Assembly (NCBI RefSeq): GCF_014857925.1
Contig: NZ_JACYVZ010000022.1
Location: forward strand, 1 to 41,616
Direction: 5' to 3'
Length of the DNA: 41,616 nt
Origin: Cysteiniphilum marinum
GTDB taxonomy: Bacteria > Pseudomonadota > Gammaproteobacteria > Francisellales > Francisellaceae
In this document: in pieces, positions 26,636-35,595 of the stretch
Layout of the letters: every line of letters begins with the position of its first letter
Numbering within the stretch: the first letter of the stretch is position 1
Position numbers and translations under genes: made by a program
The notes under the pieces: generated by a model
What the model saw: only the letters and a program-made list of their open reading frames with translations
What the model was told of the DNA's origin: nothing
Database searches by the model: none

Positions 26636-27124
26636 ATGAAAGGAAAGTTATTTCTTTTGAGTATGATTACCGTGCTTGCCTCAGGTTGTGCAAGTACCTC
26701 AAATCAAAGTATTGACTTACAGGCTGAGCAGGTCGAAATAAATGGCTTTATGTTGAAGTCTTTGGATCAATCAGCGCAAACCATCAGTCAAAGTGTGAAT
26801 ACTTTAAACACCTATAATGCGATGCGCTTTCCAAAAGTTGATTTGCCATTGGCACAAGTCCCTGATGGGGTTTTATCACAAAAAGTCACTTTGGTTTGGA
26901 ATGGTCCAATACAACCGGTGATTGAGAAATTGGCTAAAATTGCAGGGTTTACCTTTCAAGTGTATGGTAACCCGCCAGCCATTCCAATCGTCATTGTGCT
27001 TAATCAAGCCAATGATTGGCAGAGTATATTGGATACCTTGAGAAGTATTGATGTGCAGACCAAAGGTGGGGCCAGTATCTATGTCAATGCTAAAGAGAAA
27101 ATTATTAGCTTGAGGTATCAATAA
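26636..27124 (+). CDS. dotD: DotD, outer-membrane lipoprotein of the Dot/Icm core
   Basis: A lipoprotein signal (MKGKLFLLSMITVLASGC, lipobox ASGC) leads to a helical linker and then a globular domain. The pattern there (PIQPVIEKLAKIAGFTFQVY, PIVIVL, KEKIISLRY) is the secretin N0-like fold known for DotD. I chose ATG 26636 over the longer frame from 26597 because it starts the lipoprotein signal and has AAAGG ten bases upstream. DotD with DotC places the secretin-like DotH in the outer membrane in Legionella. The gene overlaps dotC by one base (TAATG), so translation is probably coupled. Confidence 0.9.
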   Translation: MKGKLFLLSMITVLASGCASTSNQSIDLQAEQVEINGFMLKSLDQSAQTISQSVNTLNTYNAMRFPKVDLPLAQVPDGVLSQKVTLVWNGPIQPVIEKLAKIAGFTFQVYGNPPAIPIVIVLNQANDWQSILDTLRSIDVQTKGGASIYVNAKEKIISLRYQ

Positions 27125-27873
27125 TGGCAGTGGTTACCAATGCACAATTGCTTAATAACATGTATCAGCCAAGTGCTTATGTCAGTAAGCTACCAGATTT
27201 GACCATTCGTCAAAAAGCGATGTTAGATGCGGCAAAAAACCTAGGCGTTCAATCCGGTTTGTATTGGGCATCACAAGCGATTGACAATCAGGAAAATGCC
27301 CTAAGACATAAATTGAATATGATTTATAACTTCTCGAGTTTAATGTTGAATGATTATGTTGTACCACCTGTGATTACACGGGAGAATAACCTTGTGAATA
27401 TCAGTGATAATGTGATTCGTTTTGGTAGTCAGCGTTATCGGATTATTAAGAATGCTTATTTTTCAACATCGGCACCTAACTGGCGATCTTATCTGTATAT
27501 GGATTACCCTCAACCAGACATGCCTGATAAGAGTTTACTACCACAAACTAAAGATGAAAAAAAACAATGGGATGATGCGGTAACCCGAGGTTGGCACTTG
27601 GGTATTCATCAAGCACGGGTGATATTCCAAAGTGATTTAAACGAGTTAACACAAGATTATTCGGGCATGGTATTGTTTCATCAATTGTTATTGCAACATA
27701 TGGTCAGCTTACCTTATGTTCAAAAGCAGAATCATGGTATTACCGGTGATAAAAATAATTTGATTATTAATGATCATAGTTGGCAAATTAAAGCAGACCC
27801 CCAATTTGAGAAAGCCTTTAAGTTATGGGCGCCTTTGATGAAAGCAAAGCAGCACAATAGCAATACGAAATGA
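27124..27873 (+). CDS. dotC: DotC-like T4BSS protein without a visible export signal
   Basis: The 249-residue protein follows Legionella DotC closely over its core: LGVQSGLYWASQAIDNQENA, NWRSYLYMDYPQPDMPDKSL, LLPQTKDEKKQWDDAV and VSLPYVQKQNHGITGD. In Legionella DotC is an outer-membrane lipoprotein of about 300 residues. Here the N-terminus is MAVVTNAQLLNNMYQPS, with no hydrophobic stretch and no cysteine lipobox. A stop codon in the same frame at 27106-27108 excludes an upstream start. The C-terminus is also shorter. The product needs either a signal not seen here, export with a partner, or a changed location. It is coupled to dotD by a one-base overlap and is followed by dotB after 121 bases. 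Confidence 0.9.
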   Translation: MAVVTNAQLLNNMYQPSAYVSKLPDLTIRQKAMLDAAKNLGVQSGLYWASQAIDNQENALRHKLNMIYNFSSLMLNDYVVPPVITRENNLVNISDNVIRFGSQRYRIIKNAYFSTSAPNWRSYLYMDYPQPDMPDKSLLPQTKDEKKQWDDAVTRGWHLGIHQARVIFQSDLNELTQDYSGMVLFHQLLLQHMVSLPYVQKQNHGITGDKNNLIINDHSWQIKADPQFEKAFKLWAPLMKAKQHNSNTK

Positions 27874-27994
27874 TTGAGTTTACGCACTTTAACTGTTGCT
27901 CGTATTCTGAGCGTAGTCGAAGGGAAATATAGCGACAACAATGGCTTCAACTAACGTGATATAGGTAATAAATCAAATAGAAAAGATAGAAAGA
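27874..27994. repeat. TTCGAC-type dispersed repeat between dotC and dotB
   Basis: TTCTGAGCGTAGTCGAAGGG (27905-27924) and TGGCTTCAACTAACGTG (27941-27957) are degraded copies of the paired repeats seen at 3743-3807 and 5655-5718. They form a weak inverted pair. The spread of this family into the dot operon shows that it is not confined to the effector region. Confidence 0.55.
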
Positions 27995-29101
27995 ATGGAA
28001 GAAATGGAAACATTAAAAATAGATGATCACTATCTTAATGAGCATGAGTTTAATCAGTTGCTAGTGACGTGTGCTAAGGTGCATGCAACTGATGTCACGT
28101 TGCAAACCAATGCACCGATTTTGGTTTTGCGCCATAAAAAGCGTCTTTATCAAAGTAATCGCCAATTGTCTGTGCAAGAAATAGAAGATATTGCACAACT
28201 GATATATGGTGCTAATGCCATTGCCCATTTGCATGCCGGCAATGATATCGATACCACTTATGTGCTACGATCAGCAGGTATTCGCTGGCGGATTAATATG
28301 ACGATTTGTCAGCAGCAAAGTCACTTTGGTATAAGCATCTCTTTGCGGTTAATAAAGAATCAAATCATACCTTTACAAGCGCTAGGTCTACAGGATGAAG
28401 TGGTTGCTAAATTAACACATTTACAAGGACTTACAATTATCTCAGGGGCAACAGGAAGTGGTAAAAGCACATTGATTGCGAGTATTTTAAAAGCGCAACA
28501 AGCATCTTCTTTTGTGCATAAGATATTAACCTATGAATCACCGATTGAATATACGTTTGATAGTCAGCCAAATGAAGCGCTTGTTAGTCAAACACAAATC
28601 CCAGATTTGTTACCTGATTATCGCTATGCGGTATTTAATGCGATGCGTCGATTCCCTGATATTATCATGTTGGGCGAAACACGTGATTTTGAAACATTAA
28701 ATGCGTTAGTTGAAGCGGCATTAACAGGGCATGCATGTATTACAACAATCCATGCTAATAATGCCGCGGATGTGTTTTATCGCATGCTATTAATGGTGCC
28801 GATTGCCCAAAGGGAAGCATACTATCGCCAGTTAATTAGTAGCATGTCGATTATTATCTGGCAAATGCTTATTCAGCTGATTGATGGTACGTTAGTGCCG
28901 ATACAGCAGACGGTAATTTTTGATCATACGTTGAGATCGGCTTTGTTTGAGCTATCGATGCATGAGGGTGTGAATTATATCCGTCAGTACCTTGATACAA
29001 GAGAATCAACATTAAATAAAATCATGCTTTATTATCAGTCTGGACAATTAGCTGAAAATGACTGGCAATACTATCAGCAGATGTATGGTCAGAGTGCTTA
29101 A
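27995..29101 (+). CDS. dotB: DotB, hexameric secretion ATPase
   Basis: This is a PilT/VirB11-like ATPase. The Walker A GATGSGKST is at residues 151-159, the Asp-box region ESPIEYTF at 181-188, the Walker B segment PDIIMLGETRD at 221-231, and the His box AALTGHACITTIHAN at 241-255. The length, 368 residues, fits DotB (about 375). The N-terminal domain (residues 15-125) is the usual PAS-like part of the family. In Legionella DotB is a cytosolic ATPase that docks on DotO at the base of the machine and powers transport. The order dotD-dotC-dotB is the same as in Legionella. ATG 28004 is a possible alternative start. Confidence 0.95.
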   Translation: MEEMETLKIDDHYLNEHEFNQLLVTCAKVHATDVTLQTNAPILVLRHKKRLYQSNRQLSVQEIEDIAQLIYGANAIAHLHAGNDIDTTYVLRSAGIRWRINMTICQQQSHFGISISLRLIKNQIIPLQALGLQDEVVAKLTHLQGLTIISGATGSGKSTLIASILKAQQASSFVHKILTYESPIEYTFDSQPNEALVSQTQIPDLLPDYRYAVFNAMRRFPDIIMLGETRDFETLNALVEAALTGHACITTIHANNAADVFYRMLLMVPIAQREAYYRQLISSMSIIIWQMLIQLIDGTLVPIQQTVIFDHTLRSALFELSMHEGVNYIRQYLDTRESTLNKIMLYYQSGQLAENDWQYYQQMYGQSA

Positions 29102-29129
29102 TGCTAAAGGAGTTTAAGGAGATTTTAAC

Positions 29130-29375
29130 ATGGCAAATAATAATTATCATTGGCGCAATAGTGCGCTAACGCCAAAGCTGTTATTTATTAATGCTTATAT
29201 GGCATTACCGTTATTGTTAATGGCAGTGCATTTTTGCCAATGGACTATCATTATTAGCGTTGTTTGTGGCGTGTATTTTCTATTGTGTGAGCTGTTTAAG
29301 TATTCACCGATAGGGCTTTGTTTAAAATGTCGAAGTCTACTGGTTGGGAACAAAAAGGTTATTAATGATGACTAA
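29130..29375 (+). CDS. icmT: IcmT, small T4BSS membrane protein
   Basis: The 81-residue protein aligns with IcmT of Legionella (86 residues). The N-terminus NNYHWRNSALTPKLLFINAY corresponds to its HWRDSA...FFGLDA start. Two hydrophobic helices follow (about residues 25-38 and 42-57, QWTIIISVVCGVYFLLCEL), then a basic tail. IcmT is an inner-membrane component linked in Legionella to egress from the host. AAGGAG precedes the start. It overlaps dotL by 11 bases, so the two are translationally linked. In Legionella icmT and icmS are neighbours; here dotL sits between them. Confidence 0.9.
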   Translation: MANNNYHWRNSALTPKLLFINAYMALPLLLMAVHFCQWTIIISVVCGVYFLLCELFKYSPIGLCLKCRSLLVGNKKVINDD

Positions 29376-31734
29376 CTTTAGAGGCGTGAGTAAAGCACAA
29401 GAAACCAATGCTGCATCGACAATTCGTGATACGCGTTCATTAACCAAGCGCTTTTTAAGCTTTGTTTTAGAGCCTGTTAATAGTGTTGCTATCTTGATTT
29501 TCTTATTGTTGATTATGCTTATTATTCCACAGGTGTTAGTGGTATTGATTTGGCTGGCATTAATGCTATCAGTGATCGTATTGTTTCAATCACCCAAGTT
29601 GCCATTTAAGCTACCTATTGGCACGCATTATAAAGATTATAATAATGCGTTACCTGGGCAAACCAAGCCAGGCAAAGCTAAAGGCATTTACTTTTTTGGC
29701 AATGAAAAAGAGAGTAATCATGAGCTATGGTTCAGTAATGAAGATATGCGCACACATGCGCTTATTTTTGGTTCAACAGGTAGTGGTAAAACAGAAACCT
29801 TGGTCTCACTTGCTTATAATGCGCTTGTGCAAGGTAGCGGCTTTATTTATGTTGATGGAAAAGGTGATAACGCACTGTATGCCAAGATCTATTCGATGGC
29901 GCGCTATTTAGGGCGTGAAGATGATTTGTTGGTAATTAACTTTATGACGGGTGCTAAAGACATTAGTACCAGTGATAATAAAGATGAAAAACTTTCAAAT
30001 ACCTTAAACCCTTTTGCGATAGGCTCATCGGATATGCTCTCACAACTTGTGGTGAGTATGATGTCATCAGAGTCATCAGGTGGTGGCGATGGCGATATGT
30101 GGAAAGGGCGTGCAATATCGTTTGTTGAAGCATTGATGCGTATGCTCGTTTATCTTCGAGATCAAGGTTATTTGTTGTTAGAAGCCAGTTTGATTCGACG
30201 TTATTTTGTTTTAGATGTTGTTGAGAATTTTCTTTATAACAAACAACTGATCAATCATGAAGGTCAGAATATTACTTTTGAGGGGGAGCTTCCTTTGGCG
30301 GTAACCGATCCGATGCATAACTATTTGGCAACCTTACCGGGCTATCAAGTTAAAAATGTTGGAGGACAATCGGATAAAACCTATGAACAGCATGGTTATA
30401 TTACCATGCAATTGACACGTGTTTTCGGCTCGCTTGCCGATGTTTATGCGCATATTATGAAAACAGAGCTGGCTGAGGTTGATTTTAAAGATGTCGTATT
30501 AAATCGTCGCATATTAGTGGTGTTGTTACCGGCATTGGAGAAATCACCCGATGAGTTAGCCAATTTAGGTAAATTAATTATTGCCTCCCTCAAAGCAATG
30601 CTTGCCTCAGGTTTGGGAAATAAGATTGATGGATATAGGCGTGAAGTGCTGGATGCCAAACCTTCTAACTCTGATACGCCATTTTTATGTGTGTTAGATG
30701 AATATGGTTATTATGCAGTAAAAGGTTTTGCGGTGGTACCAGCGCAGGCACGATCATTAGGATTCTCGGTGATATTTGCCGGACAAGATTTACCAGCATT
30801 CCAAAAAGCATCAAAAGAGGAGGCTGCATCGATTTGCGCTAATACCAACATTAAAATATGTATGAAGCTTGAAGACCCGCAAGAGACATGGGAGTTCTTT
30901 AACAAAACGGCAGGAGAAGCCTACTTAACCGCCGTTAAAGATTTTAATATGGGTGACAATGGAGATGCCTTGGGCTATCGAGATACCAGAACAGCAACGG
31001 TTGAAAAGCGTAGTCGAGTGGATCTCATGGATTTAAAGGATCAGCGTGAGGGAGATGCTCATATCTTCTTTAGATCACAGATTATTCGCAGTCGTATGTT
31101 TTATGCTAATCCCAAGCAAACCGATGAGATCAAAGTCAATCGGTTTATTAAAGTTCCGCCATTAACACAGGATAAAGTGCAGCGGATAAAAGCTATATTG
31201 AGCTATTCACCCAATATTGATAAAGACATCACGTTAAGTCATCAATTGGGCGATTCACTCAAAGAGATTTTTAGCAAAGTAGCACTGGATAAGGAAATAG
31301 CTCAACAAGCGCTCGTGCAACAAAGTAATGATTCATTAGCGCAGAAAGAGCAATTATTAACAGATAATATTGCTCAATTGCTGATAGAGCTTGAGCATGA
31401 TGCAACAATAACAAATGAGCATGGTCAGCATGAGGTGCATGATGCGTTATATCGGCATATTCCGCTAAGTGCACGTTTGGATAGTGTGTATTATGATGTC
31501 TTGCATGCTGATTTTAATGATGCGCCGGTGTCAGCGGAAAAAATCATGCGTATGACGCATTATTTTGCTTTGCAACAAGGGATTCATCCAACAAAAATTA
31601 ATGCGCTTCAAAAGCGTTTATTACATCAATTAAAACAAGGGAGCACTTTAAAATATAGTCCATGTCAGTCAATGGATGAAGTGTATGAAAAGCTCTCTCA
31701 AGTGACAGAGGTTTATGGAGTAAAACATCAATGA
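29365..31734 (+). CDS. dotL: DotL (IcmO), type IV coupling ATPase
   Basis: This is a VirD4/TraG-like coupling protein of 789 residues (Legionella DotL 783). Two N-terminal membrane helices (about residues 35-75) precede the ATPase domain. Walker A GSTGSGKT is at residues 136-143 and Walker B VLDEYG begins at 443. The C-terminal 200 residues are helical and correspond to the tail that in Legionella binds DotN, IcmS and IcmW and receives substrates. I chose ATG 29365, six bases after AAAGG; a TTG at 29344 would be longer but unlikely. The gene overlaps icmT upstream and icmS downstream (ATGA), so the receptor and its adaptor are made together. DotM, the usual partner, is not beside it. Confidence 0.95.
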   Translation: MMTNFRGVSKAQETNAASTIRDTRSLTKRFLSFVLEPVNSVAILIFLLLIMLIIPQVLVVLIWLALMLSVIVLFQSPKLPFKLPIGTHYKDYNNALPGQTKPGKAKGIYFFGNEKESNHELWFSNEDMRTHALIFGSTGSGKTETLVSLAYNALVQGSGFIYVDGKGDNALYAKIYSMARYLGREDDLLVINFMTGAKDISTSDNKDEKLSNTLNPFAIGSSDMLSQLVVSMMSSESSGGGDGDMWKGRAISFVEALMRMLVYLRDQGYLLLEASLIRRYFVLDVVENFLYNKQLINHEGQNITFEGELPLAVTDPMHNYLATLPGYQVKNVGGQSDKTYEQHGYITMQLTRVFGSLADVYAHIMKTELAEVDFKDVVLNRRILVVLLPALEKSPDELANLGKLIIASLKAMLASGLGNKIDGYRREVLDAKPSNSDTPFLCVLDEYGYYAVKGFAVVPAQARSLGFSVIFAGQDLPAFQKASKEEAASICANTNIKICMKLEDPQETWEFFNKTAGEAYLTAVKDFNMGDNGDALGYRDTRTATVEKRSRVDLMDLKDQREGDAHIFFRSQIIRSRMFYANPKQTDEIKVNRFIKVPPLTQDKVQRIKAILSYSPNIDKDITLSHQLGDSLKEIFSKVALDKEIAQQALVQQSNDSLAQKEQLLTDNIAQLLIELEHDATITNEHGQHEVHDALYRHIPLSARLDSVYYDVLHADFNDAPVSAEKIMRMTHYFALQQGIHPTKINALQKRLLHQLKQGSTLKYSPCQSMDEVYEKLSQVTEVYGVKHQ

Positions 31735-32075
31735 ATATTTGTGAGATATTGTGTCAGTATTTTATTACGTATCATTCAGATATTGCTTTTGTCTATAATG
31801 ACACGCACTATAACCATCATCAGTTATTTGCAAAAGATGGCTTTTTGCCGCGGATGATTCACTCTGTTGAGGGAAACTATAAATATGTATTTAATCGCAA
31901 ACCTGCTGTAAATTTTGTACGTAAGGCTGATGCTTTATGTTTAGAGGAAGTTTCTTTTGCAGATGATCAGGCACAGAACTTGATTTTGGTGATGTATTTA
32001 ATTGATCTTGTGGAGAGATGGATTGTGGATGATAGAATCTGCCAGGATAAAAAATTAGATTTGAATGTAGTCTGA
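31731..32075 (+). CDS. icmS: IcmS, T4BSS adaptor chaperone
   Basis: The 114-residue soluble protein has the same length as Legionella IcmS and a compatible pattern: an N-terminal helix, FVYNDTHYNHHQLF, DGFLPRMIHSV, then ADALCLEEVSFADDQAQN and the helix LILVMYLIDLVERWI. IcmS pairs with IcmW and binds both substrates and the C-terminal tail of DotL. Overlap of the start with the dotL stop (ATGA) fits that partnership. IcmW is not in the window. Sequence likeness is moderate; position makes the call firm. Confidence 0.82.
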   Translation: MNICEILCQYFITYHSDIAFVYNDTHYNHHQLFAKDGFLPRMIHSVEGNYKYVFNRKPAVNFVRKADALCLEEVSFADDQAQNLILVMYLIDLVERWIVDDRICQDKKLDLNVV

Positions 32076-32176
32076 ATGAATTAAATTACAATTGGTATAA
32101 GTGTGATCTGATTAAATTGCAGTCTTGATATTTTTGTCTATGCTTTGTTTATGGATGAAGCATTGGGCAGAGGAAC

Positions 32177-32872
32177 ATGCAGGATAAAAAAATTTTAGTC
32201 ATTGATGATAATGTCAAACTTAATGAGCTTATCACACATTTCCTCGCGGATAACGGCTTTACTGTCCGCTCGGCATATAATGGCGAGGATGGGATTTTTT
32301 TTGCCAAAAGCTTTGTGCCTGATTTGATTATTTTAGATGTTGAAATGCCTGATTTGTCAGGTTATGAAGTGTGTCAATTATTACGCGTAGAATATCAAGG
32401 TGTGATTCTGTTTTTAACTTGTCACACCGACCCTGATGATGAGTTAAAAGGATTACAACTTGGTGCGGATGATTACCTTAAGAAGCCTGTATTGCCAGAG
32501 GTTTTACTGATGCGTATTAATAAAATTCTGGAGGCTCCTCTGAAACCACATGAAACTGCTACAAAGATTGTCTTTGGGGCGCTTGAGGTTGATTTGAATA
32601 ATTACACAGTGAGTTATGCGAACAAGAGATTGGATTTAAGTGCTAAGGAGTTTGAGTTGATGAAACTTTTTGTTTTAAATCCAAATAAACTTTTAAAAAG
32701 AGAGCATATTTATTTGATGCTTAAAGGTGTTGAGTATGATGGGGTGGATCGTTTTGTTGATGTTATGGTATCAAGGTTGCGCCAGTATGTTGATGATGAT
32801 GCTAAAAACCCACGTAAAATAAAAACTATTTGGGGTAAGGGTTATATTTTGTGTACGGATGCATGGGAGTAG
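32177..32872 (+). CDS. OmpR-family response regulator
   Basis: An intact receiver (residues 1-120) carries the acidic pair in VIDDN, the phospho-accepting D54 in IILDVEMP, the switch Thr in FLTCHT and the Lys in YLKKPV. An OmpR-type winged helix follows (LDLSAKEFELMKLFVLNPNK, RFVDVMVSRLRQYVD, KTIWGKGYIL). The kinase gene starts seven bases later. The closest well-known groups by layout are RstA and QseB/PmrA. PmrA controls dot/icm and effector genes in Legionella, and a related factor controls the pathogenicity island in Francisella. Placement between T4BSS and T6SS blocks makes it a strong candidate for co-regulating both. Confidence 0.93.
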   Translation: MQDKKILVIDDNVKLNELITHFLADNGFTVRSAYNGEDGIFFAKSFVPDLIILDVEMPDLSGYEVCQLLRVEYQGVILFLTCHTDPDDELKGLQLGADDYLKKPVLPEVLLMRINKILEAPLKPHETATKIVFGALEVDLNNYTVSYANKRLDLSAKEFELMKLFVLNPNKLLKREHIYLMLKGVEYDGVDRFVDVMVSRLRQYVDDDAKNPRKIKTIWGKGYILCTDAWE

Positions 32873-32879
32873 AGAGCTT

Positions 32880-34466
32880 ATGTTGAAATTTATTATACGG
32901 CAATTATTGGTATATCTGTCTGTGATGATAGTGATGACCATTTTTGTGGTTGCATCAAGTACTTATGTTGGTTTTAGAATCAATCAACAAAATGCACAGA
33001 TGAATGCAGCAGGTGTCTTTAGAGCATTGGAAGCTGAGTTTCAAAAAGTGCCTGAAAATCAATGGGCAGAAATCATTGATAAACTAAAAAGCCAATACAC
33101 ACGACCATTGTATTTACGCCACTTTGATCAACTACCAGAAGATATACAAGCACAAAAGCAAGCTTTGTATTCAGGTGAAATGCTTTTTGATTATAATAAT
33201 CATGACTATACCAATAGTTTTGATATGTTTAAGCCAAGTATGATTTATCAACGTGTGCTTAAGAGCGATTTATTTTTTGTATTAGAGAAACGCGCACCCG
33301 AGATTATAGAGTATCAGAAAAATAATGCATGGATTCACCAGCTAGCATATAACAAATTTAAAGACACGCCAGAGTATGAATGGAATAAAGTGATTGAATA
33401 TATTAAAAAAGAATATCAAGTTGGCGTGGTGGTGAGAGACTTGTCAAATTATACCGATAAAGAACAGCAAGATATTAAAAAATGGGGATATTTTCCAACG
33501 GAGCCTTTTCATGGTGTAGAAGGATATATTCAGTTTCTATCACCAAATCCCAATAAAGTAATTATTATTGGTCCTTATCGCGATAACTGGATTAAGCTGC
33601 ATCCCCATGTTTATGCAGTGATTATTGATGCGATTTTATTGGTGTTTTTGACACTTATTATTGCTTATCCACTCTATCGAGATTTGATTAAATTAAAATC
33701 TCTAGCACAAAGCTACGGCAAGAATGACTTTGATAGCGATATTCGATTATCCACTAAGTCTGTACTATGGTCAGTCTATCAGACACTTAAGGGAATGGGT
33801 GAAAGCATCCAATCCTTGATAAAAAAACAAACGGTTTTTGCCAATATGGTTGCGCATGAAGTTAAAACACCTCTTGCACAGGTGCATTTTACGTTGAGAC
33901 TATTAGAGAATGCCAAAAGTGATGAGGACAGAGCAAAGCATATTTTGTCGATCAAAGAGGATATTATGCAAATCGATCATTTAGTGAATCAACAGCTTGA
34001 TTACGCCAAGTATAGCTATGTGAAATTGCCATTGAATCTAGATAAGATATCACTGCCTTTATTGGTCGAGGAAATCGTTACAACCTATCGTGATATTTAT
34101 ACAGACAAAGTATGGCATTATAGCTTTGAGGATCCGAATATAATCGTTTTATTAGACAAGTCTGCGATGCACAAAGTACTAAATAACCTTTTGATTAATG
34201 CGTATAAATATGGTGGCGATGTGATCGATGTATCCGTTGCTATGTGTGATAACGATGCAGTGATCAAAATTACCGATAATGGTCAAGGATTCGCTTTTGA
34301 TATTGAAAGCGCTTTAAATCAGCCATTTACACCTGAATCAAAGCAAAGTAGTGGCTTGGGTTTGGCTATTGTTTGGCGTATTATTGAAGCGCATCATGGG
34401 CGCATAGCGCTTAGTAATTCGCCTCAAGAAGTGACATTTGAAATTAGATTACCCATAGCAAAGTGA
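32880..34466 (+). CDS. Membrane sensor histidine kinase
   Basis: Membrane helix 1 (about residues 5-27, with VYLSVMIVMTIFVVASSTYV) is followed by a periplasmic sensor of about 220 residues rich in Lys, Asp and Tyr, then helix 2 (AVIIDAILLVFLTLIIAYPL, about 247-266). A HAMP-like linker leads to the dimer/phospho-acceptor domain with H326 in FANMVAHEVKTPL. The ATPase domain has NNLLINAYKYGG, ITDNGQGF and SSGLGLAIVWRII. The layout resembles RstB. I chose ATG 32880, ten bases after GGGAG; ATG 32859 inside the regulator gene is less likely. It should phosphorylate the regulator encoded just upstream. Confidence 0.93.
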   Translation: MLKFIIRQLLVYLSVMIVMTIFVVASSTYVGFRINQQNAQMNAAGVFRALEAEFQKVPENQWAEIIDKLKSQYTRPLYLRHFDQLPEDIQAQKQALYSGEMLFDYNNHDYTNSFDMFKPSMIYQRVLKSDLFFVLEKRAPEIIEYQKNNAWIHQLAYNKFKDTPEYEWNKVIEYIKKEYQVGVVVRDLSNYTDKEQQDIKKWGYFPTEPFHGVEGYIQFLSPNPNKVIIIGPYRDNWIKLHPHVYAVIIDAILLVFLTLIIAYPLYRDLIKLKSLAQSYGKNDFDSDIRLSTKSVLWSVYQTLKGMGESIQSLIKKQTVFANMVAHEVKTPLAQVHFTLRLLENAKSDEDRAKHILSIKEDIMQIDHLVNQQLDYAKYSYVKLPLNLDKISLPLLVEEIVTTYRDIYTDKVWHYSFEDPNIIVLLDKSAMHKVLNNLLINAYKYGGDVIDVSVAMCDNDAVIKITDNGQGFAFDIESALNQPFTPESKQSSGLGLAIVWRIIEAHHGRIALSNSPQEVTFEIRLPIAK

Positions 34467-34784
34467 TTTAGACAATGGGGAGTACTTTATTGTTTAATTG
34501 ACTCTCAAGGCTATAAATCGCCAGCTGTATTTAGTTTTTCAGGAATAAGGTTTGTGAAATTCTATTCACATTCACATAAAAAGTTTGGAGAGTTAGATGC
34601 GCAATATGATGACGCGCTTAGCATGAATCCTTTTAATGAATAAAATGTATCAGTAATCTTTAGTCATCTTTATATTGTTTAAATCCTCAACAGTTTTTCA
34701 TGCCATAATCACCAGATCACAGCGCTACTGAGCGTTGATGAACATAGGCAATGATTGTTTAATACAGGATGAGGTAATCGTTAT
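34467..34784. promoter_or_regulatory. Gap of about 320 bases before the T6SS block
   Basis: A 29-codon frame (GTG 34554 to TAA 34641, ending DAQYDDALSMNPFNE) has AAGG three bases upstream. It may be a tiny gene, a gene remnant, or chance. The remainder should hold the promoter for the LuxR and tss genes. CAGCGCTACTGAGCGTTG (34717-34734) is a loose palindrome. Confidence 0.4.
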
Positions 34785-35573
34785 ATGTTGCAGGAAAGTG
34801 CACTACAAAAAATCATACAATTTTCATATCGCTATAAGAAAATTCTACAAATGCGTATTACGGCACTAAACGCCCTGAATATAGAAAGTTGTTTGATGTT
34901 TTTTGCTGATAGTGATGGCAAATTGTTAATGCTAGGGATGCAAGAACAATTTATTAAAGATATGGTAAGTGCTAAACCGGCACTTTTACCTGAGTTATTT
35001 AAGCTCTCAAAAATTGAGTTTAGTAATGAGTCACCAACATTAGCGCATTTTTTGATCTTGAAGCAGCAATATATCTCTAATGTAAACAATGCTTTTTCTT
35101 ATGTCGAACCCTATAACAATGGCGTTTTGATTTCGATTTTCTTTAGTACGGATATGCGCAATAGCCAACTCATGAGTGGCATTGATGAAATCAATACTTT
35201 CATTGATTGTGTGAAAAAAGAATTAACAACAACTGCGTGTAGCTATCTTGAGAAGATCGAGCCCAATAGTGAGATTGCAGCATATGTGGAAAGCTATTTC
35301 TCACAAGAGCAAGTCAAGTTATTTCCCAAGGAATATCTATCTAGCAAAGGTGTGCGTATGTCACCAAAAGAAGCGGAATGTTTGACACTTTATATGCATG
35401 GCGCCAGTTATCAGGAAATAGCAGATCAATTGTTTATTTCCAAACACACGGTGAGTAATCATCTGAAGATGATCAAGAGTAAGTTTAATATCAGCAGGCC
35501 ATTACAGCTGGTATATCTATTTAAACTTATCTCAGGTATTTATTCATCAAGCAATAAACTCATTTATGTTTAA
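34785..35573 (+). CDS. LuxR-type HTH regulator heading the T6SS gene block
   Basis: A LuxR/GerE helix-turn-helix fills the C-terminal 65 residues: MSPKEAECLTLYMHGA, SYQEIADQLFISKHTVSNHL, KMIKSKFNI. The N-terminal 190 residues may be a ligand- or partner-sensing domain; I do not recognise its family. It has the same build as the LuxR protein at 17631-18473. The tssM start follows after 22 bases, so it is probably the first gene of the T6SS operon and may control its own transcript. Confidence 0.88.
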   Translation: MLQESALQKIIQFSYRYKKILQMRITALNALNIESCLMFFADSDGKLLMLGMQEQFIKDMVSAKPALLPELFKLSKIEFSNESPTLAHFLILKQQYISNVNNAFSYVEPYNNGVLISIFFSTDMRNSQLMSGIDEINTFIDCVKKELTTTACSYLEKIEPNSEIAAYVESYFSQEQVKLFPKEYLSSKGVRMSPKEAECLTLYMHGASYQEIADQLFISKHTVSNHLKMIKSKFNISRPLQLVYLFKLISGIYSSSNKLIYV

Positions 35574-35595
35574 TTAAAGCAAGGTTTATTAAGAT

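Noticed and set aside
29618-29911. Plus-strand frame inside dotL (97 codons)
   Set aside because: It overlaps the Walker A region of DotL in another frame and has no ribosome site.
34554-34643. A 29-residue small protein before the LuxR gene
   Set aside because: The start is GTG with only AAGG close by. Without conservation data it cannot be told from chance, so it is mentioned only within the gap.
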